The notes below the pieces were generated by a model, which ran no database searches, was not told the DNA's origin, and saw only the letters and a program-made list of their open reading frames with translations. From Chthonomonas sp. UBA2391 (lineage in GTDB: Bacteria; Armatimonadota; Fimbriimonadia; Fimbriimonadales; Fimbriimonadaceae): a DNA stretch of 8,301 nucleotides. The position numbers and the translations under genes are program-made. The stretch's first letter is position 1. Each line of letters begins with the position of its first letter. This document shows, piece after piece, positions 1 through 5,770 of this stretch. The stretch covers positions 19,894-28,194 of the forward strand of contig DDSL01000045.1 of the NCBI GenBank assembly GCA_002343825.1. The letters run 5' to 3'.

Positions 1-23
1 TTCAATTCTCGCCGCCTCCACCA
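1..23 (+). ncRNA. ssrA: 3' end of tmRNA (ssrA) or tRNA-Ala, partial
   Basis: The window opens exactly at a T-loop. Bases 1-7 read TTCAATT, 8-12 are the 3' half of a T-stem (CTCGC), 13-19 the 3' half of an acceptor stem (CGCCTCC), 20 the discriminator A, and 21-23 an encoded CCA. U at position 70 and A at position 73 are what a G3-U70 alanine acceptor needs. That fits tmRNA, whose 5' end is usually GGGGGCG or similar, and also tRNA-Ala. tRNA-Ser is less likely because bacterial serine tRNAs carry G73. The rest of the gene lies left of the window, so tmRNA is preferred but not proven. If correct, the five bases before base 1 should be GCGAG or nearly so. A second copy of this 3' end lies at 726-748. 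Confidence 0.6.
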
Positions 24-24
24 A
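2..24 (+). repeat. att-like direct repeat, left copy
   Basis: These 23 bases are identical to 726-748 and in the same orientation. The repeat runs from the second base of the T-loop through the CCA end plus one A. Tyrosine-recombinase integration commonly leaves this footprint, because the incoming element replaces the gene's 3' end with an identical copy. This copy belongs to the presumably intact RNA gene that begins left of the window. Confidence 0.7.
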
Positions 25-725
25 ACTTTTCAGCTTCATATGCATTGCCCCCCTGCTCAAAGCGATCCATCAGCACCGAAGCGTGGGGCAGCTTGAGGAA
101 CCATGGCCAAAACCCGCACCATCACAACCAGGAATTCCACCTAATTTTCCGCCGGTCTGTTGATACTCCGCTATAGGTGATCCATTTGCTCGTACAAACC
201 GGTTCAGTGATGCTTTGGCTGTCTGGTCACCGTTTATGGGCCACTCTGACCTGGTAAAGAAATGGGAACCAGCCACCCCTACCAAAATCATGGTGATGAA
301 GAACATCTCATTAGTGCTGTACAGAGAAATCCAGGGCACGGTGTCAACATCGTTTGCGTTGACGATCATTGCGCTTCAGTCAGACACTCATCCCGCTTCA
401 TGCACTATTCACGTGGTGGATAGTTTTGCTCGCACGGAGGAGCGTGTCTTTCAATGTTATGGGGAAGATACGTTCCAAGCGCTCTTTCTCGCGATGAGAA
501 CGGCTCTGAGGTTGCTCCGGCGACATTGCGAAGGCTTTCCTGATGACTTATTTTATCTGGATCCCGATGAAAACCAAGACGCAATGACCGGGATAGAGGT
601 GATAGAATGGCTTGGGCAAGTCTATTCCGGAATGAACCTTTACCCTTAGCAACCTTACTTCAATCAAAAAGCAGGAGGCGTAAGAGCTAAAACTCTGACC
701 GGGTAGAGAAATGGGGATAAGCCAG
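25..725. mobile_element. Mini integrated element at the RNA gene 3' end, no recombinase
   Basis: This stretch lies between two 23-bp direct copies of an RNA gene's 3' end, with a repeat unit of 724 bp. Four hand-counted lines inside it (301-420 and 481-600) give 120 of 240 G+C, against about 62% in sampled lines of the downstream genes, which suggests foreign origin. It has room for one small gene (290-649). No tyrosine-recombinase motif was seen. It could be the deletion remnant of a larger island, a passenger mobilised in trans, or the inner unit of tandem insertions at one site. Bases 25-289 hold no gene I can defend. Confidence 0.5.
290..649 (+). CDS. Small hypothetical protein resembling the DUF6968 family
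   Basis: This is a protein of about 119 residues, read from the ATG at 290; an ATG at 296 is equally possible. The frame is open further upstream, to a TTG at 215 and an ATG at 236, but the upstream residues look non-coding. None of these starts has a good Shine-Dalgarno sequence. The protein is cytosolic, with no signal peptide or membrane segment. Its pattern recalls small DUF6968 proteins: an N-terminal beta region (REIQG...ALTIIALQ), a C.I strand (ASCTIHVVD), then GEDTFQALFLAMRTALRLLRRH, a helix following a G-D-x-x-Q-A-L motif, and an acidic DPDENQDAMTG end. That assignment is from memory of the motif and is tentative; the function is unknown. It is the only defensible gene inside the element, so it is the candidate cargo. 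Codon use is less GC-biased than in the downstream genes (for example TTA, AGA and ATA codons). Confidence 0.6.
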   Translation: MVMKNISLVLYREIQGTVSTSFALTIIALQSDTHPASCTIHVVDSFARTEERVFQCYGEDTFQALFLAMRTALRLLRRHCEGFPDDLFYLDPDENQDAMTGIEVIEWLGQVYSGMNLYP

Positions 726-748
726 TCAATTCTCGCCGCCTCCACCAA
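726..748 (+). repeat. att-like direct repeat, right copy
   Basis: This is an identical 23-base copy of 2-24, again ending in CCTCCACCAA. Only the 3' end of the RNA gene is duplicated here. The base before the repeat differs (G at 725, T at base 1), and the flanks diverge immediately downstream. In an integration model this is the displaced original end of the host gene, and the chromosome resumes at about 749. Upstream bases 674-725 can pair with it into a tRNA-like shape, as described in the findings. Confidence 0.7.
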
Positions 749-851
749 TTTTCTCGTCGAATGCAGGGGACGGATTCAAAAACCAGCCCGATTCTCGCAA
801 GGATAGCGGCTACCGCCTCGCCAAACGTCGAGTAGAGTAAGAGACAGACTC

Positions 852-2411
852 ATGGTTAGCGCCATCTTCATCGGCCTTGTTGGCACCAGCGTGCATAGCG
901 CGGGGTCGATGACGGGTGTCACGCTGAGTGCCCACACGCAGTCGAGCATCGTACGGGGGACCGGACTCGACCGAGATGGAGCGCTCCAGGTTCGCTCGAC
1001 GGGGACGGCCAGCCAAAGCGTCTTGGTCCGATTTGATTGGACTCCTAAGCCCGAATCCCGGCGCTTCGTCCTCCCGGTTCTCAATCGAAGTACGGCCGCA
1101 ATCAACGGAACCCTCTTCCTCACCGGCACCACCGGCAGCGGAAACGTTGGATTCTCAGTAGAACCCGGCTGGAACGCCTTGGTCGTGGACCGCCTGAATT
1201 CCGGTGCAACCTTGGATTGGGCGACACTCCGCCGGGCCGAATTCTTGATGAACTCCCCCCAAAGCCAGACCGCAATGGACACCGCCAATGGTCTGTATCC
1301 GCTTACCTTCGACGCCGTGAGCATCAATCCAAGGGGGACTCCGGTCGTCACCGTAAGTTGGGACGACGGTTTCAAGACGGTCCTGAACCACGCATGGCCG
1401 GTGATCCAGCAGTTTCCTCGGATCCGCCACACCCTCAACGTGGTGAAAGACTGGGTGCAGAATGGGTCGCGCACGGGAATTGACGCTAGCCCGACGATGA
1501 GCGCAAGCGACATCCAGTTCCTCTTCAACACCGGCCAATTCAAGATCGCGAACCACAGCGATCGTCACTTCCGTTACGAAACCGGGATCAACCCAAACTA
1601 TGTGGGCACCACATCGCGGATCCAGGTCGTCGGGGTTCGATCGGGAACCGGAAAGTTCCGACTCAATCTTGGCGGGACTCTTACACCCGAGATCAATCAC
1701 AACAACTCCCAGCGCTCTCTGGAAGCCGAACTGGCCAAGATCGTTGGCACCGGTAACGTCAAGGTTTATGCCGGCGGATCGGCGTTTATCCAAAATTCCT
1801 ACGGACTCCGTGTCGAGTTCACTACCCCCCAGCCGATCATGACCGCCACCGTCACCCAAGGGAATGTGATCCCCTATGTCGGGGCGGGATTCACCGAGGC
1901 GGAGATCGCTACGGCTTATCAAGTCAACCGCGACTTCTTGATCCAGAGCGGATGGGTCACGAGCGACGTGGATACCGTGGCATACCCCGAAGGCTCGGTC
2001 GGGCCGACTGTCCTGCGGGCGATGAGAAGCATCAGTGCCCGCTATGGCCGAGCGATGGCGCGTCGAAACGGGAACGGGTTCTTCTTGCACCCGATCTTCC
2101 GCCTAGAGCCTTACCAAGTTCCGGCGATTAACGTGAGTGCTGTCGGAGTCACTGAGACTTTGAACGCCATTGATGCGTGCATCGCGGTTGGGGGCCACCT
2201 CAATCTCATGCTCCACGACGTGTCGCCATCTCAGGCAAGCAGTGGAAACGTCATCAATACGGGCGACCTTTGGACCATTCTCAACTACTTGAACACAAAG
2301 ATTGATTCTGGTTTGCGGATCATGACCCAAGGAGAATACGCCGACACGTGCAAGTTCTTGGGGATTCGGACCGGAACCAGTACTCAACTCCACCCCGTCG
2401 GGCGCCTCTAA
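852..2411 (+). CDS. NodB/CE4-like polysaccharide deacetylase, tandem copy 1
   Basis: This is a 519-residue protein and the first of three tandem paralogues. The ATG is the only usual start after the in-frame stop at 804. The N-terminus (SAIFIGLVGTSVHS) is hydrophobic but lacks basic residues, so a signal peptide is plausible but atypical. Residues about 30-160 form a beta-rich, jelly-roll-like region. The deacetylase domain follows, with SWDDG at 169-173 (D171 and D172), NHSDRH at 234-239 (H235 and H239 as metal ligands), AYPEGS at 377-382, and LMLHD at 452-456. CE4 enzymes remove N- or O-acetyl groups from polysaccharides using a metal held by Asp-His-His; all three ligands are present. An extra domain at about 255-340 splits the catalytic fold between the second and third motifs. 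The gene starts 103 bp after the right att-like repeat. It is the most divergent of the three copies. Substrate unknown. Confidence 0.85.
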   Translation: MVSAIFIGLVGTSVHSAGSMTGVTLSAHTQSSIVRGTGLDRDGALQVRSTGTASQSVLVRFDWTPKPESRRFVLPVLNRSTAAINGTLFLTGTTGSGNVGFSVEPGWNALVVDRLNSGATLDWATLRRAEFLMNSPQSQTAMDTANGLYPLTFDAVSINPRGTPVVTVSWDDGFKTVLNHAWPVIQQFPRIRHTLNVVKDWVQNGSRTGIDASPTMSASDIQFLFNTGQFKIANHSDRHFRYETGINPNYVGTTSRIQVVGVRSGTGKFRLNLGGTLTPEINHNNSQRSLEAELAKIVGTGNVKVYAGGSAFIQNSYGLRVEFTTPQPIMTATVTQGNVIPYVGAGFTEAEIATAYQVNRDFLIQSGWVTSDVDTVAYPEGSVGPTVLRAMRSISARYGRAMARRNGNGFFLHPIFRLEPYQVPAINVSAVGVTETLNAIDACIAVGGHLNLMLHDVSPSQASSGNVINTGDLWTILNYLNTKIDSGLRIMTQGEYADTCKFLGIRTGTSTQLHPVGRL

Positions 2412-2477
2412 ACAAGCATGTCGCATAGACGGCATCAAGCCTTGTATTGCGTCCGAGGAACCCGGTAAAGTCCTCAA

Positions 2478-2495
2478 CGATTGTTTTTGCAATCG
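2478..2495 (+). promoter_or_regulatory. Perfect 6-bp hairpin just before the RBS of deacetylase copy 2
   Basis: CGATTG (2478-2483) and CAATCG (2490-2495) are perfect inverted repeats around a TTTTTG loop. The hairpin lies in the 94-bp gap between copies 1 and 2. Its last base is the first base of the purine-rich Shine-Dalgarno GAGAGG (2495-2500), which sits five bases before the GTG start at 2506. It could tune translation initiation or mRNA stability. It is too weak, and lacks a following U-tract, to be a convincing terminator. Confidence 0.3.
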
Positions 2496-2505
2496 AGAGG
2501 ATGCT

Positions 2506-4098
2506 GTGTCGATTCTTGCCGTTGGGATTCTTGGCTTTGCAATTCACCCCTGTTCGGACCTGAAGGGTATTTCTCCGACCCCCGAAGCCAGGGTTCAGTT
2601 CGTCAATCGACCCAGCTTTGACCGCAACGGGACTCTCGGTCTGCGGTCGGTGGCCAATGATGATTGGTCGATCACCGTTCGGTTCGACTTCCCACCCCGC
2701 GCCACGACCCAGCGGATGACCATTCCGGTCTGGAACCCAACCCAGGCGCCCATCACGGGTACTGCCTTCCTTTATTGCCGAACCGGGAACGGTAACGTCG
2801 GATTTCAGCTAGACCCAGGCTGGAATGTCTTGCTGATCGATAAACTCCGCGCTGGATCGACGTTAGTTTGGAGCGAACTTAAGCGCGTCGACTTCTATCT
2901 GAATTCTCCTCGAAATCAGCAAGCGCTCGACCGATCCCAGGGGCTGCTTCCGGTCGAGATCGACGCACTCAATATCAACCCCATGGGGCCACCGGTCTTC
3001 ACCTGCAGTTGGGACGACGGCCAACGGAGCTCCCTGACCCACGGATGGCCGGTGATCCAACAGTTCCCCCGAATTCCGCACACGTTCAACGTCGTGAAAT
3101 CCTGGATCGAAGCCGGTTACCGGCTCGGCTTGGACGAAGCTCAGACCCTCAGGCTGCACGAACTCGACTTTCTCTGGTCCACTGGTCAGATCAAGTTCGG
3201 CAACCACTCCGACCGTCACCTCCGATACGAAAGCGGGATCGACCCCGACTACACGGCTCCTACGGCCTGGTCTCAGGTGGTCGGCATTCGGAGCGGTTCC
3301 GGAAGATTTCGGATCAAACTGGGGAACTCCCGAACGGGGCACCTCCCTGGGAATGCCACCCAACGGGCGGTTGAAGACGAACTCGCCAAGATCGTAGGTG
3401 CGGGCAAAGTCGTCGTTCGAACGACCGGTTCACCGACGTTGACCCCGTCTTTCGGATTTCGAGTGGAATTCACTTCACCTCAACCGCGCATAACGGTCGA
3501 GACGACGGAAGGCAACCTGGTGGCCTATGCAGGCCCCGCCATCTCTGTGGACAAGATCGCCCAAGCCTACCGACAAAACCGGGACTACCTGGTCCTGAAC
3601 GGGTGGTACAGCAGCGACGTGGATACCGTCGCGTACCCTGAGGGATCCTTCGGACCCAACGTGCGCCAAGCGATGCAGAGCTCCAACGTGACCTATGGCC
3701 GCCTGATGACCCGAAAAAATGGCCAAGCACTGATGCTGCAACCCCTTTTCAGGCTTGATCCCTACCAAGTCCCAGCGATCAACGTCAGTGCGGCTGGTGT
3801 CGCCGAGACCCTCGCCGCAATCGATCAGTGCATGGCCGTCGGCGGCTACTTGAACCTGATGTTCCACGACGTCAACCGGACAGGTGCGACCGAGGGCAAC
3901 ACCATCAACCGCGACGATCTCTACACGGTTCTGAACTATCTGAACACCAAGATCGACCAAGGAGCCCGAGTTCTAACCCAAGGCGAGTTTGTCGATTGGT
4001 ACAAGTGGACCGCCATCCGCCAGGCGCGACTGGACGGGACCCGCCCGATCGGAGGGAACGGCACCGGCGGAACCGGCGGGGGCACCGACGACCGCTAA
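2506..4098 (+). CDS. NodB/CE4-like polysaccharide deacetylase, tandem copy 2
   Basis: This is a 530-residue paralogue of its neighbours. The start is GTG at 2506, supported by GAGAGG at 2495-2500; an ATG at 2501 is in another frame. The N-terminus (SILAVGILGFAIHPC) matches the hydrophobic starts of copies 1 and 3. A beta-sandwich-like region covers about 30-160. Catalytic motifs are CSWDDG at 167-172 (D170 and D171), NHSDRH at 233-238 (H234 and H238), AYPEGS at 376-381, and LMFHD at 451-455. The inserted phage-type beta domain lies at about 254-339. The metal triad is complete, so activity on an acetylated polysaccharide is expected; the substrate cannot be read from sequence. The C-terminus is a glycine-rich tail (GGNGTGGTGGGTDD) that the other copies lack, looking like a linker with no domain after it. 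By eye it is closer to copy 3 than to copy 1. Confidence 0.85.
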   Translation: MSILAVGILGFAIHPCSDLKGISPTPEARVQFVNRPSFDRNGTLGLRSVANDDWSITVRFDFPPRATTQRMTIPVWNPTQAPITGTAFLYCRTGNGNVGFQLDPGWNVLLIDKLRAGSTLVWSELKRVDFYLNSPRNQQALDRSQGLLPVEIDALNINPMGPPVFTCSWDDGQRSSLTHGWPVIQQFPRIPHTFNVVKSWIEAGYRLGLDEAQTLRLHELDFLWSTGQIKFGNHSDRHLRYESGIDPDYTAPTAWSQVVGIRSGSGRFRIKLGNSRTGHLPGNATQRAVEDELAKIVGAGKVVVRTTGSPTLTPSFGFRVEFTSPQPRITVETTEGNLVAYAGPAISVDKIAQAYRQNRDYLVLNGWYSSDVDTVAYPEGSFGPNVRQAMQSSNVTYGRLMTRKNGQALMLQPLFRLDPYQVPAINVSAAGVAETLAAIDQCMAVGGYLNLMFHDVNRTGATEGNTINRDDLYTVLNYLNTKIDQGARVLTQGEFVDWYKWTAIRQARLDGTRPIGGNGTGGTGGGTDDR

Positions 4099-4176
4099 AT
4101 CCCAGAAAATCCCGCAGTTTCGGGGGCTCAAGCGCGCGGATCGACTAGGTAAGGTGTCTCGGGAGTTGAGAAGTTC

Positions 4177-5712
4177 ATGGCACTGTTTATTGGGACCCTA
4201 GGGACGACCGTCCACACTTGCTCTTCGCTCAGCGGGATTGTCAAGAGCAACAGCGCCCAAATCCAGCTCCAGAGCCGAAGAATCTTTGACAGCGACGGTG
4301 GACTCTCGATCCAATCGATCGGCGATGACAACACCGCGGTCGCGGTCAATTTCGACTTCTTGCCGCGATCCAATGCCAAGATCCTATCGATCCCGATCCT
4401 CAACCGGAGTTGGGCACCGATCATCGGGACCGCCACTCTGAGGGGGCCCTCGGGGAGTGGGAACTTCGGATTTTCCCTGGATCCGGGTTGGAACGTCATC
4501 GTTGTCGATCGGCTTGCGGCCGGCTCAACCTTACGCTGGCCTGAGATGCGGCAGGTTTCTCTGTATCTGAATGCTCCCAATCAACAACCTGCACTCGACC
4601 GCACTGGAGGGCTTTTTCCGGTCGAGGTGGATTCGATCAACATCAATCCCACCGGCCCGGCGGTCTTTACCTGCAGTTGGGACGATGGCCACAAGAGCGT
4701 CCTGGACCATGGTTGGCCCGTTATCCAACAATTCCCCCGGATCCGGCACACGCTCAATCTCGTCAAGACCTGGGTCGAATCGGGCACCCGAGTCGGGCTC
4801 GACAGCGTCCAGACTCTGCGAAAGAGCGACCTCGACTTCCTCTGGCGAACCGGGCGCTTCAAGTTCGGAAATCACTCGGACCGGCACTTGAGGTACGAGA
4901 GCGGCATCGATCCTGAGTTCACGGGAACAACCTCCGGTTCCCAAGTTCTGGGGATCCGGTTTGGTACAGGGCGATTTCGAATCCGGATCGGCTCTCTTTG
5001 GACCCTTCCGCTGAGGTCCAACGAAAACCAACGGACCGTCGAGGCAGAGTTGGCAAAGATCGTGGGAGTTGGTAACGTCTCAGTCCGCACGACCGGTAGC
5101 TCGACGCTCGATCGGTCGTTTGGATTCAGGGTGGAATTTCGGACGGCCCAGCCCCTGATGGCAGTACAGACCTTCGAGGGAGACGTTCAAGCGTACGCGG
5201 GTCCGGCTATCCGTTTCGACAAGATCACCCAGGCCTACACTCGCAATCGCGAGTTCCTCGTACTGAATGGCTGGGTCAGTTCGGATATCGACACGGTGGC
5301 CTATCCCGAGGGTTCTTTTGGGCCTAATGTCCGCATCGCCATGACCCAAGCCGGGGTCCGATATGGGCGCATCATGTCTCGCAAAACCGGGCAGTCCTCG
5401 ATGGTCCATCCCTTCTTTGCCATCGATCCCTATCAGGTGCCCGCCCTGAACGTGAGCGCAGCCGGAGTCACCGCCACCCTCGCCGCAATCGACCAATGCA
5501 TGGCCGTGGGAGGTCACCTGAACCTCATGTTCCACGACGTGAACCGCACCGGCCTGACCCAGGGTAACACGATCAACCAGAACGATCTCCGCACCATCCT
5601 CAGCTATCTGAACAGCCGGATCGATCTAGGGGCGAAGGTCATGACCCAGGGCGAATACGCGGACTGGTACCGAACCAGCGCCACCGCACCCCCGCCTCCC
5701 GCACAGCCCTAA
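4177..5712 (+). CDS. NodB/CE4-like polysaccharide deacetylase, tandem copy 3
   Basis: This is a 511-residue paralogue. The ATG at 4177 is the only usual start after the in-frame TAA at 4150; GGGAG (4161-4165) and GAG (4168-4170) are possible ribosome binding sequences. The N-terminus (MALFIGTLGTTVHTC) is again hydrophobic without basic residues. An N-terminal beta-rich region is followed by CSWDDG at 166-171 (D169 and D170), NHSDRH at 232-237 (H233 and H237), AYPEGS at 375-380, and LMFHD at 450-454. The inserted beta domain lies at about 253-338 and contains GTGRFRIRIG and LAKIVGVGNVSVRT. The protein ends in a short proline-rich tail (APPPPAQP). It follows copy 2 after 78 bp on the same strand, so co-transcription is likely. 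A hairpin at 5717-5751 begins four bases after the stop codon. Confidence 0.85.
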   Translation: MALFIGTLGTTVHTCSSLSGIVKSNSAQIQLQSRRIFDSDGGLSIQSIGDDNTAVAVNFDFLPRSNAKILSIPILNRSWAPIIGTATLRGPSGSGNFGFSLDPGWNVIVVDRLAAGSTLRWPEMRQVSLYLNAPNQQPALDRTGGLFPVEVDSININPTGPAVFTCSWDDGHKSVLDHGWPVIQQFPRIRHTLNLVKTWVESGTRVGLDSVQTLRKSDLDFLWRTGRFKFGNHSDRHLRYESGIDPEFTGTTSGSQVLGIRFGTGRFRIRIGSLWTLPLRSNENQRTVEAELAKIVGVGNVSVRTTGSSTLDRSFGFRVEFRTAQPLMAVQTFEGDVQAYAGPAIRFDKITQAYTRNREFLVLNGWVSSDIDTVAYPEGSFGPNVRIAMTQAGVRYGRIMSRKTGQSSMVHPFFAIDPYQVPALNVSAAGVTATLAAIDQCMAVGGHLNLMFHDVNRTGLTQGNTINQNDLRTILSYLNSRIDLGAKVMTQGEYADWYRTSATAPPPPAQP

Positions 5713-5716
5713 CGAA

Positions 5717-5751
5717 GAACTCCCCTGGTGGAGTGCCACCCAGGGGAGTTC
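5717..5751. terminator. Hairpin between convergent genes, possible bidirectional terminator
   Basis: GAACTCCCCTGG (5717-5728) pairs perfectly over 12 bp with 5740-5751. Three more pairs (TGG with CCA) follow past a single bulged C at 5739, closing an AGTG loop. The hairpin fills most of the 58-bp space between the stop codons of the two convergent genes. Neither strand has a real U-tract after it, so it may act with Rho or as a 3' stability element rather than as a textbook intrinsic terminator. Confidence 0.55.
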
Positions 5752-5770
5752 GAGAACAAGTGCGATTCTC

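Noticed and set aside
70..369. A 99-codon - strand reading frame inside the mini-element, with a hydrophobic patch and a stretch (LNRFVRANGSPIAEY) faintly recalling a thioredoxin-like domain
   Set aside because: The similarity is too weak to claim. It overlaps the better-supported + strand gene by 80 bases, has no clear ribosome binding site, and its ends match no recognisable domain. It could be a gene remnant, but I cannot support it.
673..678. AGGAGG as a ribosome binding site for a gene after 680
   Set aside because: No ATG, GTG or TTG lies at a usable distance downstream with an open frame, so no gene can be assigned to it.
804..851. An upstream extension of deacetylase copy 1 that would add a basic signal-peptide region
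   Set aside because: The frame is open from the stop at 804 and encodes several Arg residues, but it contains no ATG, GTG or TTG before 852.
1155..2090. Long - strand open frames opposite deacetylase copy 1 (also 776-1543)
   Set aside because: They lie wholly antisense to a gene with clear catalytic motifs, and similar antisense frames appear opposite the other two paralogues, as expected from shared codon bias.
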